From assembly GCF_004804275.1 (NCBI RefSeq), contig NZ_STGI01000012.1:62001-126000 (forward strand): a stretch of DNA of 64,000 nt, in the 5' to 3' direction. This DNA is from Herbaspirillum sp. ST 5-3. Its GTDB lineage: Bacteria > Pseudomonadota > Gammaproteobacteria > Burkholderiales > Burkholderiaceae_D. How positions within the stretch are numbered: position 1 is the stretch's first letter; the number at the start of each line of letters is the position of its first letter. Both the position numbers and the translations under genes were made by a program. Below the pieces are notes generated by a model that was given only the letters and a program-made list of their open reading frames with translations, was not told the DNA's origin and searched no databases. Below, in pieces: positions 39,579 through 49,295 of the stretch.

Positions 39579-40638
39579 GCGCCGCGAACCGCTGCTGCCA
39601 GACGTGCGCCACGTCCAGCAGACGGTTCGCAAATCCCCATTCATTGTCGAACCATACCAGCAGATTGGCGATGCGCGGCCCGATGGTGCGCGTCTGGCTG
39701 CCGTCAACGATGGCCGAATGCGGGTTGTGATTGAAGTCGACCGACGCATGCGGATCGTCGGAATAGGCAAACAGGCCGGCGTGTTCCGACGAGGCGTCGG
39801 AAAACAGCGCGTTGATCTGCGCGATGCTGACATCGCGCGCGAAGCTGACTACCAGATCGATGGCCGATACATTGATGACCGGTACGCGCATCGCCTTTGC
39901 CTGCACCCGTCCGGCCAGTTGCGGCATCAGCCGCTCCACACCTTTCGCCAGCCCGGTGGATACCGGAATGATCGACTGCATGGCCGAGCGCGTGCGGCGC
40001 AGGTCGCTGTGATGATAACTGTCGATCAGCGGCTGATCGTTCATCACCGAATGCAGCGTCGTCATCAGCGCATGCTCGACGCCGAATACGCGGTCCAGCA
40101 TGGCGAGTACCGGCACGATCGCATTGGTCGTGCATGACGCGTTGGACACGATGCGCTCGTCGCCGACGAGATCGCCCTGATTGACGCCGTACACAATGGT
40201 GCGATCCACATCCTGCGCGCTATTTCCCGGATGCGACAGCAACAGGCGCGGGCAGCCCGCTTCGAGAAAGCGCACCAGTTCGTGGCGGTGCGCGTACTGG
40301 CCGGAACACTCGACCAGCAGATCGACGCCCAGTCCTGCCCAGTCCACCGCCTCCGGCGTGGTCGCATGACTGACGTGAATCGCGCGGCCATCGATCGTCA
40401 ACTGATCGGCGCCGACTTCCACCTTGCCCGGAAAAACGCCATGCGTCGAGTCAAAGCGCGACAGATAAGCGATGGTCGCCAGATCGGCCGGCTCGTTGAT
40501 CGCCACCACCCGGAATTGCTCCTTGAGCGGCGACTCGTACAGCGCGCGCAGGAAACAGCGGCCGATACGGCCGTAGCCGTTGATCGCAAGTTTGACGGGC
40601 TGGTCGGTGCTGCTTGGATTGGCGCGGGAAGGGTGCAT
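39571..40638 (-). CDS. epd: D-erythrose-4-phosphate dehydrogenase (GapB/Epd)
   Basis: 355 residues. The Rossmann start is LAINGYGRIGRCFLRALYES, the catalytic motif SNASCTTNAIVPVL (Cys nucleophile), then HSVMNDQPLIDSYHHSDLRRTRSAMQSIIPVSTG and the tail SVDFNHNPHSAIVDGSQTRT...LVWFDNEWGFANRMLD-type. The tail pattern is that of E. coli Epd rather than GapA, including NHxPHSAIVDGTQTR. It makes 4-phosphoerythronate for pyridoxal 5'-phosphate synthesis. It may alternatively act as a GAPDH paralogue. It ends 8 bp inside the VOC gene. Confidence 0.88.
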   Translation of the reverse strand: MHPSRANPSSTDQPVKLAINGYGRIGRCFLRALYESPLKEQFRVVAINEPADLATIAYLSRFDSTHGVFPGKVEVGADQLTIDGRAIHVSHATTPEAVDWAGLGVDLLVECSGQYAHRHELVRFLEAGCPRLLLSHPGNSAQDVDRTIVYGVNQGDLVGDERIVSNASCTTNAIVPVLAMLDRVFGVEHALMTTLHSVMNDQPLIDSYHHSDLRRTRSAMQSIIPVSTGLAKGVERLMPQLAGRVQAKAMRVPVINVSAIDLVVSFARDVSIAQINALFSDASSEHAGLFAYSDDPHASVDFNHNPHSAIVDGSQTRTIGPRIANLLVWFDNEWGFANRLLDVAHVWQQRFAALR

Positions 40639-40806
40639 GGAATTGAAGAGTCGTGGAGTCGATCAATGCACGGACATGTTTCCATGCGCTCGCCATTCGC
40701 AGCAGCGCACTGTCCGTTGACAAGGAAGAATTATACGGGACAAGCTTGATGCGCAAGTCCCGGGCCTTGACGTTCGTGGTCCGCGATTCCCGTACCGCCA
40801 GCTTCG

Positions 40807-41286
40807 CTACCCGCCCATCCCCACCTGTTTTTCCCGCGCACGCTCCAGCATCGCGTGGTGGTGGTAATGCGGATCGTTCAGCTGTTCCGCGCGCACGATA
40901 TCCGCGTCGCGTCCGTCATACGGCCATTCGGGATAGGCGTCGAGGCGGCGTTTCGCTTCCTCGACCGGGATTTCATGATAGCTGGCGAACCACTCGCGCA
41001 CATGCGGTTCCCGCACGCCGTTCAGCGGCACGAAGGAGATGACCACCGCCGGCGTCAGCGCGCTCATGAACACATGAACCGGATACGCGTGCCGGCAATT
41101 GCGCGCGCCGTGTTCGAAGTAGGCGATGTTGCGCCGCGCTTTCCTGCCGTCGTAGCTGACCATCCAGGAGAAGGGAATCCTGGGCCGCTCCGCGGGCAGC
41201 GCCGGATTCGGATCGGGGGCTTCGGCATGTCGTGCGTCGCCGGGTCGGTCGAGGTCATGCAGCTCGCATTTTTGATGCTGGTCCAC
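40807..41286 (-). CDS. Hypothetical protein, 159 aa
   Basis: Not recognised. I placed the start at a GTG (41286) because AAGGAG sits 6 bp upstream; the ORF to 41382 lacks one. Central block: IPFSWMVSYDGRKARRNIAYFEHGARNCRHAYPVHVFMSALTPAVVISFVPLNGVREPHVREWFASYHEIPVEEAKRRLDAYPEWPYDGRDADIVRAEQLNDPHYHHHAML. It is hydrophilic, His-rich near the C-terminus, with no signal peptide. It lies between epd and the lytic transglycosylase gene on the same strand. The GTG start and strong ribosome site support a real gene. Confidence 0.6.
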   Translation of the reverse strand: MDQHQKCELHDLDRPGDARHAEAPDPNPALPAERPRIPFSWMVSYDGRKARRNIAYFEHGARNCRHAYPVHVFMSALTPAVVISFVPLNGVREPHVREWFASYHEIPVEEAKRRLDAYPEWPYDGRDADIVRAEQLNDPHYHHHAMLERAREKQVGMGG

Positions 41287-41378
41287 GTTGGACTCCTTTC
41301 CTTCGCTCCACGCGCCCGGGGATCGCCCTTGACGCGCGCCTTGGATACCCATCAAGCCTACACCTCGCCGCGGCAAAT

Positions 41379-42032
41379 TCAAGGTGCGGCATGCAGCCGG
41401 AAACGGTCATACCGCTCCAGCACCATCGGCACATACCGCATCGTCTCCTGGTAGGGCGGCACGCGACGGCCGTGGCGGATCACGGCATTTTCGCCGGCGT
41501 TATAGGCGGCAACGGCCAGCCGCACGTTCCCGTTGAACATGGTGAGCAGGTCGCGCAAATAGCGCGCACCGACGTCGACGTTTTGCTCCGGCGAATACAG
41601 ATTGAACTGGCCGTAGCGTGCTGCGGTCGCCGGCATGAGTTGCATCAGGCCGATCGCACCCTTGGGCGAACGCGCGCCGGCGTCGAAACCGGACTCGACT
41701 TCAATGATCGCCTTGAGCAAGGCGGCATGCACGCCGTGCATGCCTGCAACTCGCTGGACGAGAGGTTCGATCGCGTTGCGCCGGGCGGCAAGCTGCGGCA
41801 GGGAGACCGGGCCGGCACCCGAGCGCGGCCATAGCTGGTTGCCGTCGAACACGGCGTAAATGCGCGACGTCCTGTTGATCGGCCGATCCGAGAACGTCGG
41901 CGTCCTGCCGGACGGATCGTACGACCGATAGATCTTCGACTCTTCCGCCTGCGCCATGCCCGCCGCGCAGAGCGCCATGCACAACATGAATTGCTGCGCC
42001 GGCGCGAAAACTCTCCTTTGTCTGGAGCTCAT
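41379..42032 (-). CDS. Lytic transglycosylase, SLT family
   Basis: 217 residues. Signal peptide to MAQAEESK. A short DUF4124-like strand set (IYRSYDPSGRTPTFSDRP) precedes the soluble lytic transglycosylase domain: AIIEVESGFDAGARSPKGAIGLMQLMPATAARYG (catalytic Glu near 113) and NVRLAVAAYNAGENAV. It cleaves peptidoglycan to 1,6-anhydro products in the periplasm. The ATG at 42032 has GGAGG 5 bp upstream. It is divergent from the diguanylate cyclase at 42170. Confidence 0.9.
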   Translation of the reverse strand: MSSRQRRVFAPAQQFMLCMALCAAGMAQAEESKIYRSYDPSGRTPTFSDRPINRTSRIYAVFDGNQLWPRSGAGPVSLPQLAARRNAIEPLVQRVAGMHGVHAALLKAIIEVESGFDAGARSPKGAIGLMQLMPATAARYGQFNLYSPEQNVDVGARYLRDLLTMFNGNVRLAVAAYNAGENAVIRHGRRVPPYQETMRYVPMVLERYDRFRLHAAP

Positions 42033-42169
42033 TGCATCCTCCCTGCTCATCCATACGATACGCCAGCACCAATATTTCCTGCAAGCACGAAGATTCGGCA
42101 AAATTGGTAACCTTCAGTTACCATGTAGCAAGCACGGCAAGTATCGAATCGAGATTGAACGGGTGAAAA

Positions 42170-43321
42170 ATGACAGCAAAGCGTTTTGCCCTTCTCCCTG
42201 ACGAGCCCGAGCAGCGGCTCAGGATCAAGCGCTTTGTGTTCGCCACGGGCGCCTACGCGATGAATTTCACGTTTGTCCTTGCCTGCTGGTGGATGAACTA
42301 TTTCACAACGCAGACCCTCGCCATCTACGTCAGCTTCGTCCTGTCCATCCACCTCGGCGTATATGCGCTGATCCGCTCCGGCCTGAACAAGCGCTTTGCC
42401 GATCCGAGCCTGACCAAGCCGCAGATGGCCATCGCCACGTTTTCCGGCTTGTATCTGATGTACTACGCGGATGATTTCCGGGCCACCTTCCTGCTGCTCG
42501 GTGTATCGATGCTGGTGTTCGGCATGTTCCGCTTCAAGACGCGCGATTTCGCCGCCTTCGGCGCATTCATGCTGGTCGGTTATGCGATCCTGATCGCCTT
42601 GCTCCAGGTGTACCGTCCGAGCGAAATCAAGCTGAAGGTCGAGGTGGTGCAATGGCTGGCGCTATTCGTGGCACTGGTGGAGTTCAGTTTCCTTGCCGGC
42701 TACATCGGCAATCTGCGCCGCAAGCTGCGCATCAATAACCAGGAGCTGGAAAAGCGCAACGCGGACCTCGAAACGGCAGTGCGGCACATCAGCGAAATGG
42801 CGATTCGCGACGAGCTGACCGGCGTCTACAACCGGCGTTATGTGATGGATCGGGTCGAGGAAGAAAGACAGCGCTGCGCGCGCAACGGCGCGGCGTTCTG
42901 CGTATGCATGGTCGACATCGACTTCTTCAAGAGGATCAACGACGTCCATGGACACATGGCCGGCGATACCGTGTTGCGGCGCATCGCGGCGACGGCTTCC
43001 GGCACGCTGCGCCTGACCGATGTTTTCGGCCGCTTCGGCGGCGAAGAGTTCGTCATGGTATTGACCGATACGGTCGCCGCGGGAGCGCTCGCTTCAGCCG
43101 AGAGGGTGCGGCAAATGATCGAGCAGCTGCGCTTTCCTGAGATCGATCCGGCGTTGACGGTCACGATCTCGATCGGCATTGCGGAGCATGCGAAGGGAGC
43201 GGACGTGGCCTTGACCTTCAAGCGTGCCGATGAAGCCTTGTACCAGGCGAAGGAAGACGGCCGCAACCGGAGCCGGCTTGCAGCGGCCACGGCACAAGCC
43301 ACGCAGGCGGAAGCAGGCTGA
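42170..43321 (+). CDS. Membrane-bound diguanylate cyclase
   Basis: 383 residues. About six membrane helices occupy residues 20-190, then a short coiled coil (RRKLRINNQELEKRNADLETAVRHI) leads to a GGDEF domain. The active site FGRFGGEEF is near residue 288, and the inhibitory RxxD site (RLTD) sits five residues before it, so product inhibition is expected. It makes cyclic di-GMP from two GTP. The N-terminal segment is unlike MASE1/2, so the sensed signal is unknown. Confidence 0.9.
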   Translation: MTAKRFALLPDEPEQRLRIKRFVFATGAYAMNFTFVLACWWMNYFTTQTLAIYVSFVLSIHLGVYALIRSGLNKRFADPSLTKPQMAIATFSGLYLMYYADDFRATFLLLGVSMLVFGMFRFKTRDFAAFGAFMLVGYAILIALLQVYRPSEIKLKVEVVQWLALFVALVEFSFLAGYIGNLRRKLRINNQELEKRNADLETAVRHISEMAIRDELTGVYNRRYVMDRVEEERQRCARNGAAFCVCMVDIDFFKRINDVHGHMAGDTVLRRIAATASGTLRLTDVFGRFGGEEFVMVLTDTVAAGALASAERVRQMIEQLRFPEIDPALTVTISIGIAEHAKGADVALTFKRADEALYQAKEDGRNRSRLAAATAQATQAEAG

Positions 43322-43323
43322 CT

Positions 43324-44058
43324 TTATTCACCGATCTCACGCAGGTCGGCGACAGGCATCTGCCCGAAACTTTCGCTCACAAGATAGTCCACCAGACGCC
43401 TTGCGCATTCCTTCGGGTCGGCCAGATTGCCGTCGCGCTTCAAGGCTTCAAATCGTTCGCGCAGCGGAAACTGCTCCAGCGTGGCCTTGCGGATTTCGGC
43501 CTGCATGTCGGTATCGATCACGCCGGGAGCAAGGCTGCAGATGCGCAGGCCGGGCGTCTGGTCCAGCACGACGGCACGCGCGTGATGATCGAGCGCGGCC
43601 TTGGTCGCGCAGTAGACGCTCCAGCCGGGATAAGCGCTGCGTCCCGCACCGCTGGAGATGTGCATGACGCGGCGATCGCCGGCATCCGGGCTTGCGAAGG
43701 CGAACGCGCCGGCCAGCATCAGCGGTGCAGCGACATTGAGACTGACGGCACGCGCGATGGCGGCAGGGTCTTGCAGCCGGATCGGCCCGATCGGCTGCAG
43801 CACGCCTGCATTGTTGATGAGGAGGACGTTCTGGTCGCCGGCGAGGAAGCGCCGCAAGCTGTCACCGGCGAGCCATCGTGCCAATGCATCGGTATCCGAC
43901 AAATCGAGCGCGACTTGCTCTAGCAGGGCAGGGTACTGCGCGCCGAGTTGCGGATTGCCGTGCCGCGACAAGCCGAGAACGGCGATGTTCCGCGACAGCA
44001 GCTTTTCTGCAATGGCGGCACCGAGGCCGCGTGTATGTCCGGTGAGAATGGCTTTCAT
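43324..44058 (-). CDS. Short-chain dehydrogenase/reductase
   Basis: 244 residues. TGHTRGLGAAIAEKLL is the NAD(P)-binding TGxxxGxG motif, NNAG is present (LLINNAGVL), and the catalytic Ser-Tyr-Lys is seen in HISSGAGRSAYPGWSVYCATKAAL. It has the SDR fold and size, and resembles YdfG/CsgA-like oxidoreductases; the substrate is not predictable. The ATG at 44058 has GGAAGG 6 bp upstream; a start at 44118 is unsupported. It is divergent from the SRAP gene. Confidence 0.9.
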   Translation of the reverse strand: MKAILTGHTRGLGAAIAEKLLSRNIAVLGLSRHGNPQLGAQYPALLEQVALDLSDTDALARWLAGDSLRRFLAGDQNVLLINNAGVLQPIGPIRLQDPAAIARAVSLNVAAPLMLAGAFAFASPDAGDRRVMHISSGAGRSAYPGWSVYCATKAALDHHARAVVLDQTPGLRICSLAPGVIDTDMQAEIRKATLEQFPLRERFEALKRDGNLADPKECARRLVDYLVSESFGQMPVADLREIGE

Positions 44059-44185
44059 CGTGCGCCTTCCGATCGAGTGGGTTCCCAGCATGATAAATGG
44101 TGCACGAGCAGCGCGCATTCTTCCGCCGCAAATCGCCTTGAGGAAGGCATGTACGCTCGCCGCGAACGCGCGCTAGAATGAACTC

Positions 44186-44863
44186 ATGTGCGCTAACTAC
44201 CTTCCCTCCACGCATCACCAGCTGCAGCAGTTCTTTGGTGTTGCGCCACCCGATTCCGATTATCCGGCCGAGGCATTTCCCGGCTACATGGCGCCGATGA
44301 TCCGCCTGCCGCGCGCAGATGCCATGCCGGGTGACCGCGCGTGCGCGCTGGGCATGTTCGGCCTGGTGCCGGGTTGGGCCGACAGCAAGCTGGCGCGGCA
44401 GACCTATAACGCGCGCACCGAAACCGTGGCGAGCAAACCGAGCTTTCGGCATGCCTACAAGCATCATCAGTTTTGCGTGATTCCGCTGCGTTCCTTTTAT
44501 GAACCGAGCTATGAATCGGGAAAAGTGGTGCGCTACGAAATCGCCGATGCGGACGGCGCGCCGCTCGGCGTGGCCGGTATCTGGGAGTACAAGCAGGACG
44601 GCGGCAACGGTCTGCCGCTGCTGTCATTCTCCATGCTGACCATCAATGCGGACGGGCATGCGGTGATGCAGCGATTCCACAAACCGGGCGACGAAAAGCG
44701 CATGATGGTAATACTCGACCCGGAGCGCTACGACGAGTGGCTGCATTGTCCGGTCGAGGAGGCGGAGCGCTTCTTCATGCGCTATCCGGCTGAGCGCCTG
44801 GTCGCGCGGCCAGCGCCGAGGCCAGGCAAGACGGCGGCGCAGGAGACCTTGCCCGGCCTCTGA
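44186..44863 (+). CDS. SRAP-domain abasic-site processing protein (YedK/HMCES)
   Basis: 225 residues. The catalytic Cys2 is exposed after Met removal (MCANYLPSTHH), and the active-site Asn (TYNARTETV), Glu (RSFYEPSYE) and His (MQRFHKPGDEKRM) are all present. The protein forms a thiazolidine crosslink to abasic DNA and protects single-stranded DNA at forks; some members act as peptidases. The start fits because Cys must follow Met. Confidence 0.92.
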   Translation: MCANYLPSTHHQLQQFFGVAPPDSDYPAEAFPGYMAPMIRLPRADAMPGDRACALGMFGLVPGWADSKLARQTYNARTETVASKPSFRHAYKHHQFCVIPLRSFYEPSYESGKVVRYEIADADGAPLGVAGIWEYKQDGGNGLPLLSFSMLTINADGHAVMQRFHKPGDEKRMMVILDPERYDEWLHCPVEEAERFFMRYPAERLVARPAPRPGKTAAQETLPGL

Positions 44864-44971
44864 AAATGCGTGGATTCAGCGCGGATCCGGTCTGTAAGAA
44901 GATGTAAATTTGAAACAATTCTCCTGCGCAACGCGGCATCATGCACCAATAAGACCAATACGCAGCGAGAC

Positions 44972-45235
44972 ATGAACATTACCGATGAAATGTTGACGGC
45001 TGCCATCACCAAAGCCGTCGAAGCGGGCCTTCTTCCCCGTCGGTCATTGCGGGAAGACATCACCGAAGCGCGCTTGCTCATGCGCGATATCCTGAAAGCC
45101 GCACTCGCGCCGATGCGACAGACAAAGCCCATCGTTGAAACATCTCCTTTTCTGGTTTCCGGCTTCCGTGCGCGCGATCTCCTGGCCGAACGGCCGGAGT
45201 TCCTTCATGCAGTCGAGGAACAAAACCAGGCCTAG
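44972..45235 (+). CDS. Small hypothetical protein, 87 aa
   Basis: Not recognised. It starts MNITDEMLTAAITKAVEAGLLPRRSLREDITEARLLMRDILKAAL, so the first half is helical. No signal peptide or motif. The ribosome site (CAGCGAGAC) is weak, so the start is tentative; the frame is open from 44870. It converges on the nuclease gene with a 3-bp gap. Real but uncharacterised. Confidence 0.55.
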   Translation: MNITDEMLTAAITKAVEAGLLPRRSLREDITEARLLMRDILKAALAPMRQTKPIVETSPFLVSGFRARDLLAERPEFLHAVEEQNQA

Positions 45236-45238
45236 GCG

Positions 45239-45793
45239 CTAGCATCCATAGCGCTTCATGCCGTCGACGAAGCGGTACTCGCCGTGTCGGTCGGTGAAGC
45301 AGATTCCGCCGTCCGTATTCTCCGTCGGCACTTTCGCGATCTTCCTGGTTTTCGGATGACGGAATATCCATGGCGCGACCGGCTCTGCGTCCATCCACAA
45401 ACCCACGCGGCGCTGCCGCGCCATGGCTTCCAGCCCCGGCAGCGTCAGATCCTGGTTGGTCTTGGGGTAGACCCAGACCATGCCGCGCTCGACCTGCGCG
45501 CGATTGGCTTCCACGCCCTCGCAGGTCACGATCGCCACCGTGCGGCCGCGATGATCGATGGCCTGCTCCTGGTAGCTGGCATCCTTGCCGAGGCAGAGCT
45601 CGGCGAGGGATTGCCGCGACTGCGCGCCGAAGGGCTGGGCCTTGTCGGGTGCGTCGATGTTGGCGAGCCGGATCTTGAAAGGCTGCTCGTCAACGAGGAG
45701 TGTCAGATTGGCGCCATCGGCGACACCGATGACCTTGTGGGCATAGGCCGGCACGAGCGGCGCCAGCGCGAAAAGAAGTGCAAACAGTTTCAT
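45239..45793 (-). CDS. Secreted nuclease of the thermonuclease (SNase) family
   Basis: 184 residues with a signal peptide (MKLFALLFALAPLVPAYAH). The SNase fold has VIGVADGANLTLLVDEQPFKIRLANIDAPDKAQPFGAQSR and later HRGRTVAIVTCEGVEANRAQVERGMVWVY. The arginines that act in catalysis are present (RLANID, HRGR). At the place of the catalytic Glu the motif is APD instead of the common APE, a conservative change that may lower activity. The mature C-terminal extension (PTENTDGGICFTDRHGEYRFVDGMKRYGC) is unusual. Confidence 0.82.
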   Translation of the reverse strand: MKLFALLFALAPLVPAYAHKVIGVADGANLTLLVDEQPFKIRLANIDAPDKAQPFGAQSRQSLAELCLGKDASYQEQAIDHRGRTVAIVTCEGVEANRAQVERGMVWVYPKTNQDLTLPGLEAMARQRRVGLWMDAEPVAPWIFRHPKTRKIAKVPTENTDGGICFTDRHGEYRFVDGMKRYGC

Positions 45794-46097
45794 GAAGCGA
45801 TTCTACGGAGTGCGCCCTGCGCGTGCTGTAACAGCTTGTTTCGATGAGGCAGGGCGCTCGATATGATGCCCGAAAATGCGCGCCTGATGTGCGTTGCGTG
45901 GCGCTACATTTTTCAGACCGTGATTTTGTGGACAGGAACAGACAACTCCGGCAAACAGATCGCCGCTTCTTGCATCGCGCATGTTTGCATGCAAGACATG
46001 CGAAAACGAGGGCTGTTGCATGTTGCGTGACCTGCCTCAAGCCGGTCCGGGCTGTGAGCGGCATGATGGCGTAATCCACCTGGAAAGGAGGATTCTG
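45794..46097. other. 304-bp gap with no gene seen
   Basis: Divergent region between the nuclease gene and the bactofilin-like gene. Several short reading frames exist but none has a ribosome site. I see no hairpin or operator that stands out. Confidence 0.6.
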
Positions 46098-47252
46098 ATG
46101 CTCTCCCTACACACCACTATCAGCAAGATGCGCATCGGCATGCTGCTTGTCTGCTTGTCGTTCTGCTTGTCGATATCACCGGCCTATTCTGCCTCGTCAC
46201 AACTACAAACCAGCGAAGCGGGAAACACCTACATCAGCGGCAGCGATCTCGTGATCGCCACGCCTGTCGCGGCGGATCTGTTCGCCGCCGGCGGACGGGT
46301 GAGCGTGGAACGCGAAGTCGGTGCCGACGCGGCAGTGGCCGGCGGCTCGGTCACGATTCGCGCGCCGGTGCGGCAGGACTTGCGCGCCGCCGGCGGGCAT
46401 GTCGATATCGAGGGCAATACCGACGGCGAACTGGTCGCGGCCGGCGGCAATGTGCGTGTGGGCGAAGCGGCGGTGGTGGCGGGTTCGGCCTGGCTGGCGG
46501 GAGGCGATGTGACGGTGGCCGGGAAGATTGGAAAAGGTGCCCGGATTTACGCCGGCAACATCGCGATTTCCGGCGAGATCGACGGCGACGCGCATCTCTA
46601 CGGACAGCAGATCAAGTTGCTGCCGGGTGCGATCATTCGCGGCGGTCTTTTTTACGCCAGTCCGAATGAGCTGATCCGCGATCCGTCAGCCCAGGTGCTG
46701 GGCGCGCTCACGCACGAACCGACGCCGCCGGAATGGAGCAAGGAGCACGGCCCGCGCCGCGCAATGTCGTGGTTCCATCCTTTCTTCGTGCTGAGCATGC
46801 TGGCGGCGGGCATGCTGCTGTATGTGCTCTTTCCTGCCGCCGCGCTCGGGCCGCAGCGCGCGATTCGCCAGTATCCGCTGCGCAGCCTGTTGCTCGGCCT
46901 CGCATTGGTGTTCACGATTCCTCCGGTGGCGATCCTGTTCATGGTCACGGTGATCGGCCTGCCTATCGGTTTTGCGCTGCTGCTGCTCTATCCCTTGAGC
47001 CTGATGCTGGGCTATCTGGCGACGGCCTTCCTGATCGGCCGACAGGTTGCCACCGCCGCGAAGCAGCCGGAACCGGCGAGCCTGAAGCGCTATGCGTTGT
47101 TTCTCCTGCTGGCGCTGATCGTGCTGAGCATCGCCGCGGCGATTCCTTTCCTCGGCGGCATCGTGATGATCGCTGCGGTCGTGCTCGGTCTGGGCGGATG
47201 GGCGGTCTGGATTCAGACGACGTATCACGGAGCGCGCGCGGCGCACGAATGA
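46098..47252 (+). CDS. Bactofilin-like exported beta-helix protein with C-terminal membrane domain
   Basis: 384 residues. A signal peptide is followed by about 150 residues of short repeats (DLFAAGGRVSVEREVGADAAVAGGSVTIRAPVRQDLRAAGGHVDIEGNTDGELVAAGGNVRVGE...) with a six-to-eight residue beta-solenoid rhythm and a Gly-Gly turn, as in bactofilins. Three to four membrane helices follow at about residues 230-370. The beta-helix lies outside the cytoplasm (inference from the signal peptide). The ATG at 46098 has AAAGGAGG 6 bp upstream. Role unknown; polymer-forming scaffold is plausible. Confidence 0.8.
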   Translation: MLSLHTTISKMRIGMLLVCLSFCLSISPAYSASSQLQTSEAGNTYISGSDLVIATPVAADLFAAGGRVSVEREVGADAAVAGGSVTIRAPVRQDLRAAGGHVDIEGNTDGELVAAGGNVRVGEAAVVAGSAWLAGGDVTVAGKIGKGARIYAGNIAISGEIDGDAHLYGQQIKLLPGAIIRGGLFYASPNELIRDPSAQVLGALTHEPTPPEWSKEHGPRRAMSWFHPFFVLSMLAAGMLLYVLFPAAALGPQRAIRQYPLRSLLLGLALVFTIPPVAILFMVTVIGLPIGFALLLLYPLSLMLGYLATAFLIGRQVATAAKQPEPASLKRYALFLLLALIVLSIAAAIPFLGGIVMIAAVVLGLGGWAVWIQTTYHGARAAHE

Positions 47253-47253
47253 T

Positions 47254-47688
47254 TCAGGCGAATGATGACGCGGACAGGCGGCGGCGCAGTTCGCGCTCGG
47301 TTGTCAGGTTGAATCCGGTTTCGGTGTCCACCAGAATGAGATTGGGACAATCCGGCGAGAAAAACCATGCGGTATCGTCGATCGCCACCCACTGTTCGGC
47401 CGCGCGCCCGGCTTCTCGCAGCCACATACGGATTTCGGCCTCGCGGACAAAAGGATGATGGAGGCCGCCGGCAATCGGAGTGACGTCGATGATGCGATCG
47501 CCGATGTCCGGCGAGAAGAGCGCCCGTAGTTGCGGCAAGGGATGCGCCTCGCGCCAGGTGCTGGAGATGACGATGTCGACGTCCGCGTAGTCGCGCATCA
47601 CGCGCTCGAACTCGGCCAGCAGGGTGAACACCCCGGCCGGCCGGTGAAACGGGTGCAAGACACCGTCGAAGTCGAGGAAGACGATCAT
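47254..47688 (-). CDS. HAD-like hydrolase
   Basis: 144 residues. It starts MIVFLDFDGVLHPFH (HAD motif I), then VISSTWREAHPLPQLRALF (motif II) and WVAIDDTAWFF (motif IV). There is no cap insertion, so it is like small DUF-type HADs and unlike the cap-bearing IA class seen at 31385. Substrate unknown. It lies 26 bp after ahpF on the same strand and may be read from the ahp promoter. Confidence 0.8.
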   Translation of the reverse strand: MIVFLDFDGVLHPFHRPAGVFTLLAEFERVMRDYADVDIVISSTWREAHPLPQLRALFSPDIGDRIIDVTPIAGGLHHPFVREAEIRMWLREAGRAAEQWVAIDDTAWFFSPDCPNLILVDTETGFNLTTERELRRRLSASSFA

Positions 47689-47714
47689 TGCAGTGAGCTG
47701 TTCTGCCCCGGCGG

Positions 47715-49295
47715 TCAGGCCGCGATCGCCACCTTGCTTTCTTGCGGCGCCGAGCTGCGGATCAGGTGATCGAAGGCGCTCAGGGCCGCTTTCGATCCTT
47801 CGCCCATGGCGATGATGATCTGCTTGTAGGGCGTGGTGGTGGCATCGCCGGCGGCGAATACGCCCGGCACCGAGGTGCGGCCGTGCGCATCGACTTCGAT
47901 TTCGCCGCGATTGCTCAGGGCGATCGTGCCCTTCAGCCAATCGGTATTGGGCAGCAGGCCGATCTGCACGAAGATGCCTTCCAGTTCGACGTGGTGCGCC
48001 GCACCGCTCTTGCGGTCGGTATAGCGCAGGCCGTTGACCTTGTTGCCGTCGCCCGTGACTTCCGTGGTTTGCGCGCTGGTGATCACGCTGACGTTCGGCA
48101 GGCTGAAGAGCTTGCGCTGCAGGACCGCGTCGGCACGCAGCTGGCCATCGAATTCCAGCAGCGTGACATGCGACACGATACCGGCCAGGTCGATCGCCGC
48201 TTCCACACCGGAATTGCCGCCACCGATCACCGCCACGCGCTTGCCCTTGAACAGCGGGCCGTCGCAGTGCGGGCAGTAGGCCACGCCGCGATTGCGGTAT
48301 TCCTTTTCGCCGGGCACGTTCATCTCGCGCCAGCGCGCGCCGGTCGCCAGCACCACGGTCTTCGCCTTGAGGCTCGCGCCGCCGGCCAGCCGGATCTCGA
48401 TGTTCTCGCCGGGGATCAGCGCTTCGGCGCGCTGCAGATTCATGATGTCCACATCGTAGGACTTCACGTGCTGTTCCAGCGCGGCGGCCATTTTCGGCCC
48501 TTCGGTTTCCTTCACGGAGATGAAATTCTCGATGCCCATGGTGTCGAGCACCTGACCGCCGAAGCGCTCGGCGACGACGCCGGTGCGGATGCCCTTGCGT
48601 GCCGCATAGATCGCAGCCGATGCGCCTGCGGGTCCGCCGCCGACGATGAGCATGTCGAACACGTCTTTCTGCGCGATCTTCGCGGCTTCGCGCTGCGCGG
48701 CGCCGGAATCGAGTTTCGCGAGGATCTCTTCGAGCGACATGCGGCCCTGGCCGAAGCTTTCGCCATTCAGGAAAACAGTCGGCACGGCCATGATCTGGCG
48801 TGCGGCGACTTCATCCTGGAACAGCGCGCCGTCGATCATCGTGTGGCGGATGTTGGGGTTGATCACCGCCATCAGGTTCAGTGCCTGCACCACGTCCGGG
48901 CAATTCTGGCAAGACAGGGAGATATAGGTTTCGAACACGAACTCGCCCTCGAGCGCGCGGATCTGCTCCAGCACGTCGGCATCCGCCTTGGGCGGATGGC
49001 CGCCGACCTGCAGCAGCGCCAGCACCAGCGAGGTGAATTCATGGCCCATGGGAACGCCGGCGAAGCGGATGCCCATGTTGCTGCCCGCGCGATTGAGCGA
49101 GAACGATGGCGTGCGTTCGTCTGCACCGCGTTGCTCGGTCAGCGTGATCTGCGAAGACAGATTGGCGATGTCGTTCAGGAGTGAAGACATTTCATGCGCG
49201 CTTTCGCTGCTGTCCAGCGACGCGACAATCTCGATCGGTTGGGTGACTTTCTCGAGGTAAGCCTTCAATTGGGTTTTGAGGTTGTTGTCCAGCAT
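47715..49295 (-). CDS. ahpF: Alkyl hydroperoxide reductase subunit F
   Basis: 526 residues. An N-terminal pair of thioredoxin-like folds contains SCQNCPDVV (redox CxxC), then a pyridine nucleotide-disulfide reductase with FAD motif [33 protein letters not shown], redox [11 protein letters not shown] and NADH motif [18 protein letters not shown]. It transfers electrons from NADH to AhpC. The ATG at 49295 has AAGGGAA 6 bp upstream. It follows ahpC by 162 bp. Confidence 0.95.
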   Translation of the reverse strand: MLDNNLKTQLKAYLEKVTQPIEIVASLDSSESAHEMSSLLNDIANLSSQITLTEQRGADERTPSFSLNRAGSNMGIRFAGVPMGHEFTSLVLALLQVGGHPPKADADVLEQIRALEGEFVFETYISLSCQNCPDVVQALNLMAVINPNIRHTMIDGALFQDEVAARQIMAVPTVFLNGESFGQGRMSLEEILAKLDSGAAQREAAKIAQKDVFDMLIVGGGPAGASAAIYAARKGIRTGVVAERFGGQVLDTMGIENFISVKETEGPKMAAALEQHVKSYDVDIMNLQRAEALIPGENIEIRLAGGASLKAKTVVLATGARWREMNVPGEKEYRNRGVAYCPHCDGPLFKGKRVAVIGGGNSGVEAAIDLAGIVSHVTLLEFDGQLRADAVLQRKLFSLPNVSVITSAQTTEVTGDGNKVNGLRYTDRKSGAAHHVELEGIFVQIGLLPNTDWLKGTIALSNRGEIEVDAHGRTSVPGVFAAGDATTTPYKQIIIAMGEGSKAALSAFDHLIRSSAPQESKVAIAA

